DNA from: Dendrolimus kikuchii | Lineage: Eukaryota > Arthropoda > Insecta > Lepidoptera > Lasiocampidae | DNA length: 64,000 nucleotides | NCBI GenBank assembly: GCA_019925095.2 | Contig: CM034392.1 | Location: 27,289,887 to 27,353,886 of the forward strand | Reading direction: 5' to 3' | In this document: in pieces, positions 10,508 through 20,234 of the stretch | Numbering within the stretch: the first letter of the stretch is position 1 | How the letters are laid out: the number at the start of each line of letters is the position of its first letter | Notes under the pieces: model-generated | What the model was told of the DNA's origin: nothing | What the model saw: the letters and a program-made list of their open reading frames with translations, nothing else | The model's database searches: none | Translations under genes and position numbers: made by a program

Positions 10508-13500
10508 TCCTCCCCCCGGCGCAGATCCTCGAAGCCATCTCTTCTCGTCAGGACGATGAGCCTCCTTACTGGTCTCCTGAAGATGCCTCCCCGCGTTCGC
10601 ACGTCCGCGCTCCGTATTATGTTGTCCGGTCCGCGATAAGTGCGCTCGATTTGACCCCGGGGCCATACGTTACGTGGCAACAGACCGTCCGCAATGATAA
10701 CGACGTCTCCAACACGTATGCTTTCCTCACGTCGTCTTACGTCGTCCCTCGGTGTCAATGTAGGCAAGTACTCGCGTAGCCAACGAGTCCAGAACATGTC
10801 CGCTAAAGCTTGAGTGGCGATCCATGTCTTCCTGTCTGCTAACTCGTTCGTTCCCGTGATTGGCAAGCCCGTCGCCGACCCGATTAGAAAGTGGTTCGGG
10901 GTGAGCGCTTCGTCGTCTTCAGGGCTCACCGACACGTGAGTTAGCGGGCGCGAGTTTACGGTATGTTCTATTTCCGTGATGACAGTCGTAAGTGTTTCTT
11001 CCCTGGGAGCTTGTTCCGCCAATGTCGCGTGGAGTGCCGTCTTCACCGACCGAATTAACCGTTCCCAAGCTCCCCCCTGGTTCGGTGCGCCGGGATCGAT
11101 GAAACGCCACGCTAAGTGTCTCCCTTTTACGTGATCTGGCATCTCTTCCTTCCATCTCGCGTACGCCGTTAGTAACTCTGTGTCCGCTCCATGAAAATTC
11201 ATTGCATTATCAGACCATATCACTTGAGGCCAGCCGCGTCGTGCTCCCATCCTTCTTAGGGCCATGATAGCAGAGTCTGTGCTAAGGCTTGCTATAAGTT
11301 CCATATGAATGGCACGAGTCACCATACATGTAAACAGCATTCCCCATCGTTTTTCTTTACGACGTCCTATGGTCACCCACATGGGGCCAAAACAGTCAAT
11401 TCCGCAATTGGTAAAAGGCCGTGCGTAGGCAGCTAGACGGTCCTTTGGCAGGTTTCCTTTCACCGGTACTGTCGGCGCAGTCTTCTTCAAACGACAGACC
11501 GTACATTGCCGCAGGATGTTTCGCACAGTAGGTCGCACTCGTAGCACCCAGTATTTTTGCCGGACGTTGTTTACGACATGTTCTCTCCCTATGTGATGAT
11601 GCTGTTCATGTTCACCTCTTATAATCAGCCGAGTGAGGTGATGTGACCCGTCTAAGATCGGTGGGTTGCCGGTAAGCTCGCGCAGGGTGGCCGCATTGAT
11701 CCTGCCGTTTAGCTTTATTACCCCGTCCCCCCCGTATTCGGGGTCGAGCTTATAAAGCCGGCTGTCACGTGACACGCGTTCTCCTTTCTTCAAACGCTCG
11801 TAATCCTTCGGGAAGCTTTCCTGTTGCGCTTGACGAATGAGTAAACGTTCAGCTCGCTCTATATGTCGCGTTTCCATAGTGCGAGTCCTTCGTCTGCACT
11901 TGTCGATAAAGGCGAGCGCGTAGGCGGTCGCTCGTAGCAATTTTCCGTATGACGAAAATCTTGTGACGTCAACGAGTGGCTTTTCATCGGTCGTGTAAGT
12001 TACCACGACCTCGTCATCTTCGGTTTCCGTCGGTTCTTCTTTCGGCCAATTCGTCGGGGGTCCATGGAGAAATTCCGGGCCTTTAAACCAGCGGTCGTCC
12101 GTTTTCATACTCGAGACGTTAATCCTGGTTGCGTCGTCGGCGACGTTGTAACTTGTCGGCACCCATCGCCATTGCTCAGACTCGGTTATTTCGCCGATTT
12201 CGCTCAGTCTGTGTGCAACGTATGGGGTATATCGTACCGAGTCGTTTCTTATCCAGTGAAGAACGGTCTTCGAGTCGCTCCAAAAGATGACGTCATAACG
12301 CTTGAAACTATGTTCCTTTTTTATTTCCGCCGCTAACCTGGCTCCTATTAGCGCGGCTTGTAGCTCCATCCGCGGGATGCTTTGCGCCTTCATCGGGGCC
12401 ACTTTCGCTTTTCCCGCGATTAAAGTGACGCCGACGTTCCCGTTGCGCTGCTCAAAGCGCCAGTAAGCCGCTGCTGCGTAGGCCTGTTCGCTGGCGTCCG
12501 TAAAGACGTGTAATTGCATGTTTACGACGTCTCTATCCCCTCCATAGCACCGCGGTAATCTTAACTCTTTTATAGAGTTTAAGTCACGGATCCATTCTTC
12601 GAATTCACTTGCCTCTTCCGTTGGCAAGGGTTCATCCCAGCCTAGCTTAAGCCTCCAGAGTCTTTGTAGCACTATCTTCGCCCTTATAGTGTACGGGCTG
12701 AGTAAGCCTAATGGGTCGAAAAGTGACATGACCATGCCCAGGGCCTCTCTCTTGGTGGGTGTTTGCGTGCCGCATTTTATGCTGTGTGGAACTCTTGGCA
12801 TAGCGGTATTAAACGCGAGTTCATCCGTTTCCGGCATCCATAACACACCCAATGTCTTCCCGTAGGGATGCGCGCTAGCACCGAGCTCTTTGGGCTGTCT
12901 GGCTCTCTCTTCATCCGGGATATTTTCCATAAGGCGCTCGCGATTCGTATCCCATCCCGCGAGCTGAAAGCCGGCCTTCCTGTGCACTTCTTGTACTTCC
13001 GCTATCGCCTTGGCCGCTTCCGTTTCCGTTTCGAAGCTTTGAACCCAGTCGTCCATGTAGTGGTTTTGCGTGATTGAGTGATACGCCCGTGGGTATGTTT
13101 CCTTATGATCACTCGCATTCCTATCTCTCACGCTATGTGCGAGGAATGGCGAGCTTCGTGCTCCGAATATCATAGACGTCATAACGTAGCGCCGAGGCGG
13201 GTTATGGCGGTCGTCACCGCGCCATAAGAAGTGCTGCGCCGCTCTGTCTTCTTTCCTTATCTTCACCTGAAGGAACATGTCACGTATGTCAGCTGTTACG
13301 GCGATCTTCCCTTCCCGGAATCTGAACAGGATTCCGTATAAGGCACGTAGCAAGTCTGGCCCATCCAGTAACGCATCGTTCATGCACACCCCGTTTGAAC
13401 GGGCGGCAGCGTCAAATACCAGTCTCACTTTGTCAGGCTTATTCGGGTTCGTAACGGCGAAGTGAGGCATGTACCACATGCGTTGGTTTCCTTCGTGGCT

Positions 13501-16065
13501 TCGTTCGCAAGGCTCGGCGTATCCTTTTGCTAGTAGCCTGTTGACCTGGGCCGTGTATGCTTGTTTAAACTGCGGCGACTTATCCATTTTGCGCTCGATC
13601 CCGCGTAGACGACGCACTGCCATGTCGTAGCTCGGTGGCATGGTGACGTCATCGTTTCGCCAGGGCAGTCCGACTTCGAAGCGGCCGTTTTCTCTCTTCA
13701 CGGTCTCTGAAAATATCTTCAGCGCCCGTTGTTCTTCCGCTACAGGTTTCACCTTGTTCGATATACCGAGTGCGTCGATATCGAAATGAGACTTCACTAT
13801 TTCGAATAATTCGTCCTTTTCCCGCGGCTCTTTATCTTGCCACGTTCGGACGTGTAATACGGTGTCGTTTCCCTGCGTCACCAGGCCTCTGGGTGCACTC
13901 CCGTGTATGGTCCACCCCAAGAGGGTCAGGGAAGCGGCTGGTTGGCTCTTCTTTCCTGCCAACAGTTTTCTAGTCACGATCAGATGCCAGTTGTCAGCTC
14001 CAATTAATACGCGCGGCTTGGCGTTCATAAAGCACACGTCGTCTATATGAAGCGTCTTCAAATGGTGTAACTGTCGTATGACTTCAGACTTAACGGAGTG
14101 AGTTCCCAGTGCGAGTTTCTTCACGGTGCGCGCCTTGATAGGATGGTAGTGCGGTTGCGCTCTTCCGCGCACCGCGACGCTCACCATCCTACTTTCCGCT
14201 TCCCGCTGGCTCGACGTGATGCCGTGAATGTTCAATGGCCTCCTCGGGCCATCTGCCCCTAGCATCCCGGCTATCTCCTCGTCGACGAGCGTGATCGTGG
14301 ACCCTTCATCCAGCAGCGCGTACGTGCTCACTTCCTTTCCGTTAAGCCCCTTGACGGTAATCGGACACACCTTCAATAACACTCTTCTCTCGGTGTTAGA
14401 ATTGTGTGCCGATGCCGTCATGACCGACTCCTCTCTGTCGGCCGGTTGACTGACCGACTCCGCTCGGTCGATCGGTCCACTGACGGCTCCAGTTTCCCTT
14501 CGTTGGTGTAGAAGTGCGTGATGCGGCTCGCGGCATTCATTAACACCGCACTTCCTCGCCTTACAACGGAACCGTCTGTGTTTACTTAGTAGGCACAAAA
14601 AACATATTCTCGTTTCCTTGGCCCACTCCCATCTGGCTGGCAACGACATCGAAGCCAGCTTGCCGCACTGCGTTGTCTGGTGCTCAGCTCCGCAACAGTA
14701 GCACACGATCTTGGCTTCCGTTGTAGCATACACACGGCGACGCTCGTTCATCCTCGGCGGCTTCACTTTATTTTCTTTAGTGACGTTTACACTCGTCGTA
14801 GGCAGTGATGACGTCATGAAAGAATACTTCATTGCTCTGTCTGCTTCGCCCGTTAGAAATTTCGATAGTGTCATAATCTCCGGCTCGTCTCGGCTCGAGA
14901 ATTCATCTGCAAAGTCGCACCATTTCGTTCGTAGATGCGGGCTGAGCTTCTCGACGACTTGTCGTGTCAACATAGGGTTAAGTAAATATCCCTTGTTGTC
15001 GACACACGAGATGACCGTCACTATATTCTGCAGTTTGGTGGCTAGGCTGTTGAGTTCGCTGGCAGACGAACCCGATCGTGGCAACTTCTTGATGTCTTCC
15101 AATGCGCGACTGATTATGATCTCTGGACGTCCATAGCAGCGCTCCAGCGTCTTCATAATGATCGCAGGGTCCACGGCGGTATACAGCAGGGCTGTCACGC
15201 ACTCCCTTGCTTCGCCTTTAAGGCAAGTGCGTAGACGGCCTAAGTTCTCCGCAGGTGAAAATCCGTGTAAGCTCGTCGACTCGCGCATTGCAGCTTTAAA
15301 CGGTAGCCACTCTCCCGGGGCCCCGCTAAAGGTAGGCAGCTCCTGGCACTGTCGCGGTGTCGGCCTGTTGCGTGTCATGCGCTCCAGTACGTCTGCTAGA
15401 CGGTCGATTCCACGATCCCTGGATCTGGTCGGCGTCGGCGATCTTGCGTTGCGCGGCGTTCTGAACGTCACACGAGCGGTCTGGTCGTTCGTTTCTGCAG
15501 ACCGGTCCCGCGCCATTGGATACTCTTCCCTTGCTCTTCCCGCAGCGTCTAACGGTGGTCGCGGTCCGGCTCCTCTCGTTCCGGGCTCGGTCCTGTCGCC
15601 TGCGCTCGGCGACTCCCCCCGTATGCGGGTATTCTTCAACCACTCTGTTATATTTCTCTCTGTTTCCACCCCATCGTCTTCACACACGCTGTTCCCGTCT
15701 GTCTGCTCCTTGAGGGCGGCTATGTTCGCAGCGACCCTCTTCTTGATCAGCGACACTTGTAACCGGAGCTCCTCCCGACGGATTGCGGCGATTTGTTCTT
15801 CTGCTTCCAGTTCCACTTGCCTCACCAAAGTGGCGGCGCTGAGCTGCGAACGGTGTGATCGGACGGACGGTGATCGCGATTGGCGTTCAGTACGAATCGC
15901 GGTGTGTACTTGCGCGGTCGTCGTCTGTTGCATTCCGGGCGACGCGGGTCGCGATACGTTCGGCGCGGACGCGGACGCGGATATATGTACGGACGGCGAC
16001 GCGGGGGGTTCTTGATACGCTCTCTGCACTCTGTCTTCGGCGGTCTTGCTCCTGGTGTTCGGCAT
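10405..16065 (-). CDS. BEL/Pao gag-pol polyprotein, 1886 residues, intact
   Basis: Single polyprotein for capsid, protease, reverse transcriptase, RNase H and integrase, made in the cytoplasm and needed for retrotransposition. Starts MPNTRSKTAEDRVQ. Gag with a Pao-type region begins about residue 240 (LPTFSGAPGEW). Cys/His knuckles lie near 455 and 488 (CFLCLLSKHRRFRC fits CX2CX4HX4C). Aspartic protease near 587 (ALLDEGSTITLVD, the Pao variant of D-T/S-G). RT about 840-1060 with YMDD near 1002. RNase H: FTDAS near 1188, RMELQ near 1232, SDSK near 1263. Integrase zinc site about 1488-1525, then catalytic D (GIDCFG, ~1558), D (SDNAMNF, ~1620) and E (WERLIRS, ~1667). A C-terminal region resembling DUF5641 follows. 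All catalytic residues I can check are present. The stop lies within the 3' LTR. Confidence 0.93.
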   Translation of the reverse strand: MPNTRSKTAEDRVQRAYQEPPASPSVHISASASAPNVSRPASPGMQQTTTAQVHTAIRTERQSRSPSVRSHRSQLSAATLVRQVELEAEEQIAAIRREELRLQVSLIKKRVAANIAALKEQTDGNSVCEDDGVETERNITEWLKNTRIRGESPSAGDRTEPGTRGAGPRPPLDAAGRAREEYPMARDRSAETNDQTARVTFRTPRNARSPTPTRSRDRGIDRLADVLERMTRNRPTPRQCQELPTFSGAPGEWLPFKAAMRESTSLHGFSPAENLGRLRTCLKGEARECVTALLYTAVDPAIIMKTLERCYGRPEIIISRALEDIKKLPRSGSSASELNSLATKLQNIVTVISCVDNKGYLLNPMLTRQVVEKLSPHLRTKWCDFADEFSSRDEPEIMTLSKFLTGEADRAMKYSFMTSSLPTTSVNVTKENKVKPPRMNERRRVYATTEAKIVCYCCGAEHQTTQCGKLASMSLPARWEWAKETRICFLCLLSKHRRFRCKARKCGVNECREPHHALLHQRRETGAVSGPIDRAESVSQPADREESVMTASAHNSNTERRVLLKVCPITVKGLNGKEVSTYALLDEGSTITLVDEEIAGMLGADGPRRPLNIHGITSSQREAESRMVSVAVRGRAQPHYHPIKARTVKKLALGTHSVKSEVIRQLHHLKTLHIDDVCFMNAKPRVLIGADNWHLIVTRKLLAGKKSQPAASLTLLGWTIHGSAPRGLVTQGNDTVLHVRTWQDKEPREKDELFEIVKSHFDIDALGISNKVKPVAEEQRALKIFSETVKRENGRFEVGLPWRNDDVTMPPSYDMAVRRLRGIERKMDKSPQFKQAYTAQVNRLLAKGYAEPCERSHEGNQRMWYMPHFAVTNPNKPDKVRLVFDAAARSNGVCMNDALLDGPDLLRALYGILFRFREGKIAVTADIRDMFLQVKIRKEDRAAQHFLWRGDDRHNPPRRYVMTSMIFGARSSPFLAHSVRDRNASDHKETYPRAYHSITQNHYMDDWVQSFETETEAAKAIAEVQEVHRKAGFQLAGWDTNRERLMENIPDEERARQPKELGASAHPYGKTLGVLWMPETDELAFNTAMPRVPHSIKCGTQTPTKREALGMVMSLFDPLGLLSPYTIRAKIVLQRLWRLKLGWDEPLPTEEASEFEEWIRDLNSIKELRLPRCYGGDRDVVNMQLHVFTDASEQAYAAAAYWRFEQRNGNVGVTLIAGKAKVAPMKAQSIPRMELQAALIGARLAAEIKKEHSFKRYDVIFWSDSKTVLHWIRNDSVRYTPYVAHRLSEIGEITESEQWRWVPTSYNVADDATRINVSSMKTDDRWFKGPEFLHGPPTNWPKEEPTETEDDEVVVTYTTDEKPLVDVTRFSSYGKLLRATAYALAFIDKCRRRTRTMETRHIERAERLLIRQAQQESFPKDYERLKKGERVSRDSRLYKLDPEYGGDGVIKLNGRINAATLRELTGNPPILDGSHHLTRLIIRGEHEQHHHIGREHVVNNVRQKYWVLRVRPTVRNILRQCTVCRLKKTAPTVPVKGNLPKDRLAAYARPFTNCGIDCFGPMWVTIGRRKEKRWGMLFTCMVTRAIHMELIASLSTDSAIMALRRMGARRGWPQVIWSDNAMNFHGADTELLTAYARWKEEMPDHVKGRHLAWRFIDPGAPNQGGAWERLIRSVKTALHATLAEQAPREETLTTVITEIEHTVNSRPLTHVSVSPEDDEALTPNHFLIGSATGLPITGTNELADRKTWIATQALADMFWTRWLREYLPTLTPRDDVRRREESIRVGDVVIIADGLLPRNVWPRGQIERTYRGPDNIIRSADVRTRGGIFRRPVRRLIVLTRRDGFEDLRRGEDVADREHPPDPPAGAHLHSAPRIPPTPIASAISN
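10508..10517 (-). promoter_or_regulatory. Polypurine tract of the BEL element
   Basis: On the minus strand GGGGGGAGGA directly precedes the TGTTGCGG start of the 3' LTR, the position of the plus-strand primer. It is also translated, since the reading frame crosses it. Confidence 0.75.
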
Positions 16066-16567
16066 CTTCGGTCCTTGCCTTAGCCTAACACGTATGACCG
16101 ACTACCCTGACCAGTGTGTATATATGTGTGTGTATAACCGACGATCCTAATTTACTACACTAAACACTAAACACTGAGACCTTTGACCGACCTAACTGGA
16201 AACAGCGCACCGTCTACGACTTTGTGAACTGGCCGTTTGGCACCGTTAGGTGGACAGTCACTCGGTCACGGTACGAAGTAACGTTATTCTTTCTTCCGGT
16301 CTTGATCCTGCAGACGCGTAGCCTCGGCGTCCGGGGCAGGAACTCTTGGTCTCCTGGTACGTAGTCCGGCAGGAACTCTTGGTCTCCTAGTACGTAGTCC
16401 GGGCTGCCCACGATGATCTTCTATAATAATCTTCTTTCTTCTTTAGGGTGCCGCTACGAGACCGTATAGAGTTGGTCTTTCTTCTTTCTTGAGGTTTCGA
16501 TGGAGCAAAAGACACTGCTCGTTTCTTCTTTGCGATTCTTCTATCCGGCGGCGAAGTACCAAAAAAC
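16066..16567 (-). other. BEL leader with a 33-bp tandem repeat and candidate PBS
   Basis: Untranslated leader between 5' LTR and gag start. CAGGAACTCTTGGTCTCCT repeats with a 33-bp period (16337-16402, two copies, one difference). On the minus strand TGGTACTTCGCCGCCGG (16561-16545) starts with the TGG expected of a primer-binding site and lies 6 bp from the LTR end; I cannot assign its tRNA. Confidence 0.55.
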
Positions 16568-16809
16568 TATTGGTGGCAGTTGCACCTCGGGTTGTAAATG
16601 AAAATTCGACGTAATAATGGACTGTATGATTATTATTTATAAATACATTATACATTTAAAGAGTATAACAAAGAGAGTACAATATAGCTGAGTGGCTGAA
16701 TTGATAATTTTTCTTGAAGTGGTAGTATCAGCAGTAAGTCATTTTCAGTTTTTTCGGCCTCCTATACCCGCATTCCGTCCGACGCCTAGTTGCTAATCGC
16801 GCTAGCTAT
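16568..16809 (-). repeat. BEL 5' LTR, outer 79 bp missing
   Basis: Aligns with 10188-10428 of the 3' LTR with several substitutions and three small indels. Similarity stops at GCTAGCTAT (16809), where unrelated ACTTTATATAGAG begins. Confidence 0.85.
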
Positions 16810-16911
16810 ACTTTATATAGAGAAGGAGTGCAGAATGCTATTTTTTTTAAATTATGCATAAAAAATACATTAAATCAATAGAAAAAATCATTACACACAC
16901 TACCATGTATT

Positions 16912-16914
<3 letters not shown>

Positions 16915-16952
<38 letters not shown>
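16915..16952. repeat. (CA)n microsatellite
   Basis: About 17 CA units followed by TATATA. Confidence 0.9.
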
Positions 16953-16956
<4 letters not shown>

Positions 16957-17298
16957 ATATTTTGTTTATTGTTCAAATCATATTGACAGTGTAGCCTTGG
17001 CGAAGTCTGTGATTATAGAAGTATAGTCTCTGCCAACAGAACCTTAGTAATGTTCAAACTTATAATTTAAATTAATCATGGTCGGATTTGGACCACTAGA
17101 CGACCACTAGTTAATCTAATTTTTCATATTGTGAATTTACAAAGTGGTCCCTTAGGTCCAAACCCTAAAGTATATGAAATAGCGAATAACACTCAAAAGA
17201 TTCGCGGAGCCGAAATGTAAGAAGACTAAAGTGGCATCTTTATATTTTTGAAGAATCATTTAACCTTCTTGGGCATGAAATCGGCGAATTTTGAAAAA
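16953..17298. other. Nothing recognised
   Basis: No exon or named repeat seen. Confidence 0.4.
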
Positions 17299-17311
17299 AA
17301 AAAACAATACA

Positions 17312-17607
17312 TAAATATATACATACATACATAACTTCACGCCAGTTCCCTTGCGGGGTAGGCACGAACAACAGAGTGCCATTTAGGCTTATTCTTACAC
17401 ACCTCACTTGCCTCTTTGACATTCATAACTCTTGTCATGCAAGCTCGTCTGTTCTTAAGGCTCCTGACATCACCTTCTGCTAGTACACGATCAATTTGAC
17501 CATGGAAGGTGTGTCGTGGCCTTCCACGACTTCTGCATCCATCCACTTTTGCATTGTATATCTGTTTAGTCATTCTTTCCACATGCCCGAACCACCGGAG
17601 CATTCCT
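17312..17607 (-). mobile_element. 5'-truncated TATG-tailed LINE
   Basis: A 13-bp duplication AAAAAACAATACA (17299-17311, 17608-17620) flanks an uninterrupted LINE tail frame from MLRWFGHVERMTKQIYN to RAYPARELA. Confidence 0.85.
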
Positions 17608-17620
17608 AAAAAACAATACA

Positions 17621-17944
17621 GTCCGTATTATTACATCAAATCATTGTGTAGCTTGTTAGGATCAATTTCCGTGAAGGAATGTCAAACGGCCTAAGGTCAA
17701 TTAAATATTCACGCTCCAAAAAACGTAGGATGGAAGTGAAATCGAGACTGTTGAAACAAAAACAAATATTAATAGACTAGAGTTTACCTCGCGGCCGCGC
17801 CGCGGGTCAACCTCTAGTGCGTATCTCTTGTTTAAAAAGCAAGTGGTACAGGTTACATTGTATTAAATTTGTATGTATTTGCCCCCGAAAGATTGACTTC
17901 ATTTTATATCGCAAACTATACCACACCCGTCTATATGTAAACTA
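17621..17944. other. Nothing recognised
   Basis: Apart from a GC-rich spot near 17790 (CGCGGCCGCGCCGCGG) there is no supported feature. Confidence 0.4.
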
Positions 17945-18462
17945 CATAAATGACAAAACTTGACAAAAATGACAAAATAGATAACATGGTCCAAGTCGAC
18001 CAACTGGACCCAGTGGATCCAGTGGACAAAGTGGACCCAACTGGCCTAGTGGACCCAGTGGTCAAAGTGGACCCAGTGGACCCAGTGGACGAAATGGACA
18101 AAATCACAAAACCTGTCCTAGTTTCCGGGATAAACTTTACATAAATCTATCCCAAAATGTATCCCATTATACGGGATAAAAAGTATCCCTTGGGCACTCT
18201 CGGTATTCAGATTATATATGTACCGAGTTTCTGCCAAATCGGTCCAATAGTCTTTCCATAAAAGGATAACAAACAAAAAGACAAATATACTTTTATCCCG
18301 GAAACTATCCCATTTTCCGGGATAAAAAGTATCCTATGTTCATTCTCGGCATCGAAAATATATATATACTGAGTTTCAGCCAAATCGGTCCAGTAGTTTT
18401 TACGTGAAAACGGAACAGACAGACAGACAGAGTTACTTTCGCATTTATAATATTAATAGGGA
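17945..18462 (-). mobile_element. Helitron-like H3 with minisatellite
   Basis: Reverse copy of the unit at 5302: GAACGGAACAGACAGACAGACAG, CCAAATCGGTCCAGTAG and paired GGGATAAAAAGTATCC blocks. The TC start is at 18462-18461. The 3' part is expanded into a 9-bp minisatellite. Confidence 0.5.
17992..18105 (+). repeat. 9-bp minisatellite GTGGACCCA
   Basis: About a dozen imperfect 9-bp units. The 64-codon plus frame rich in VDP triplets (17950-18144) is a by-product of the 9-bp period and is not taken as a gene. Confidence 0.8.
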
Positions 18463-18963
18463 TTACTGGGTATTGCCTTTTCAATGATGCAAACAAAAGG
18501 TAGTAAAGCTGTAGAACAATCATCGGGGCCTAAGCTAAACATCCCAGTCAACAGTAATAAGGTAGTCCCATCATAAAAACAACAGCACCCCGAGGTATTA
18601 TCATTCGCGCTTAGGAAAGAACACATTTCACCTATGTTGCATCGGCTATTATTAGATCGTATTGTTCCACAAGGAGATGCGGCGTCACTATCTGCAGAAT
18701 GTTACGTCACAGCTCTAAGATGCGAACTTGTCAATCTAAATTTGTGTTTCAACAAAAATCATTTCGTGTTGTTTTGAAAAATGTATTTCTTTTTATTTTC
18801 TAGTTCCTGGAGTATGGGCGACAAGCATACCTACCTGATGGAAAGTGGTGACCGTCGACTAAAGTTAATTACTATGGTCTGGAATTCTGGGATCAGCCTA
18901 AGAGTGGTCCGTCGTATGTTACTTATAAACCAAACGTAACTTACTTTGCCTACGAATAGACAA
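18463..18963. other. No gene; one weak S1-like trace
   Basis: 18800-18860 (CCTGATGGAAAGTGGTGACCGTCG) resembles the end of S1 but is diverged. Nothing else recognised. Confidence 0.4.
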
Positions 18964-18994
18964 TGTGTGTGTTCTCAAATTCAAATTCATTTAG

Positions 18995-19036
<42 letters not shown>

Positions 19037-19095
19037 GAATTTAAGAACACACACGTGTTGTTACCATAAGTTTTAGACATAAATATATAAGGCCT

Positions 19096-19127
<32 letters not shown>
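18964..19127. repeat. AT-centred palindrome and (AT)n runs
   Basis: GTGTGTGTTCTCAAATTC and the opposed GAATTTAAGAACACACAC flank an (AT)n tract (about 18997-19033). A second (AT)n run covers 19098-19127. The arms differ by one 6-bp indel. Confidence 0.7.
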
Positions 19128-19131
<4 letters not shown>

Positions 19132-19199
19132 TGACGATCATCTGCAAACCTTCTGCGCACGACTTCTGTGAGCGTATTATATATTTCTGTGAACTAGTA

Positions 19200-19400
19200 T
19201 ATAATTAGATTTACTCATAAATTCAAATTCAAAATTGTGTTGGGTGCCGCGATACAGACCTAGAGTCTAGTGCAGCAACCGCCGCCAAAAATAATTTGTA
19301 GCCTTAATTTTAACTACTATATAAGTTTTAGATGTAATTATATAAGGCCTAGAAATAAGTTTATAAAATAAATGAATTTGAATTTGAATTAAATAATAAC
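19200..19400 (+). repeat. LINE/SINE 3' tail with (AATTTG)n end
   Basis: TATAAGGCCTAGAAATAAGT leads to AAATAAATGAATTTGAATTTG. The same GTTTTAGA...ATATAAGGCCTAG string also occurs at 19066-19098. Class not resolved. Confidence 0.4.
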
Positions 19401-19853
19401 TTGTTTGGTCTGACCCGCGCCGCAGCCGCGAGAAAAACTCCAGTACTACATATATTCTAGTCGAATTACGTTTCCTACGAGATAGTTTTGGTAATGCTAA
19501 AGGCGAAGCTACGGGAGAGTATATATCCCAGTTCCACTGAAAATAGCTAGCTTAACATAAATCTAAACTTTCTTACACATCCACTCGTCTAGTCATGATA
19601 ATCGGAAATGAAACATAAACAAGCGTCTGACATGAATTTGTAATCCCACGATGACTCACGTAATACGAAGAGGATTGAGATTATGCTCTTAAGTTAGCAA
19701 CATGTTGAGCTGTCGGGGTGCGTGCAAATGATTCATAATGAACTCGGTTAAAAAGTCAACATATTCTCTGTAGTCTTGTGCTTATCCGTTCATCTAAGTG
19801 AGCGCTCTTTTTAAGTATATTTCGGTCACTGAACTAGTTCAACTTAATGGTAT
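19401..19853. other. Nothing recognised
   Basis: 19783-19845 shares a TCGGTCACTGAACTAGTT motif with 35985-36035, hinting at an unidentified dispersed repeat. Confidence 0.35.
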
Positions 19854-20162
19854 TGTTGCGGACAGGCAGCACCCTCTGACCCGCCCGCCGGAGCACACCT
19901 CTACACGCCCCGCATACCGCCGACACCCATAGCTCGCGCAATTAGCAGCTAGACGTCGGACGGAACGCGGGATTTAGAAGCGGCCTTGGAGACCGGTAAG
20001 GCTCACTTGGATCACATTGCTCACATATATATGGCACAAATACGCACTACTTCACCTCTGTATCTCATTTATGTATAGTTTTAATTTAATTTTAAATAAC
20101 GCCAATAATAATTCATACAGTCCACATCGAGTTTTATTTGGAAGAAGCAACTGCTACCAATA
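19854..20162 (+). mobile_element. BEL solo LTR
   Basis: TGTTGCGGACAGGCAGC through GCTACCAATA matches the complement of the BEL LTR end to end but is diverged. Flanks GGTAT and ACTAT agree at only three of five bases, so the duplication is decayed or absent. Confidence 0.8.
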
Positions 20163-20234
20163 ACTATATTAGTGTTATTCGGTCATTAGAACTTTTCGAT
20201 CTTCTTTGCTAGCAATCCTATCACGGATAGTTAA

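Larger units (their letters stand above)
10188..16809 (-). mobile_element. BEL/Pao LTR retrotransposon, nearly complete
   Basis: Order on the minus strand: truncated 5' LTR (16809-16568), leader, one gag-pol frame (16065-10405), polypurine tract (10517-10508), 3' LTR (10507-10188). The frame has no stops or frameshifts. The upstream LTR lacks its outer 79 bp, where the promoter-side start of U3 should be, so this copy may not transcribe normally. Two solo LTRs of the family lie at 19854-20162 and 61760-62087. The target duplication cannot be checked because the 5' LTR end is missing. Confidence 0.92.

Noticed and set aside
15158..16015. 285-codon plus-strand frame
   Set aside because: Antisense shadow of the gag region of the BEL polyprotein; no domain of its own.
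17950..18144. VDP-repeat peptide
   Set aside because: Produced by a 9-bp minisatellite; no start context or conserved domain.
18964..19054. AT cruciform as a replication origin
   Set aside because: Simple repeat palindrome with no other origin feature; function cannot be inferred.
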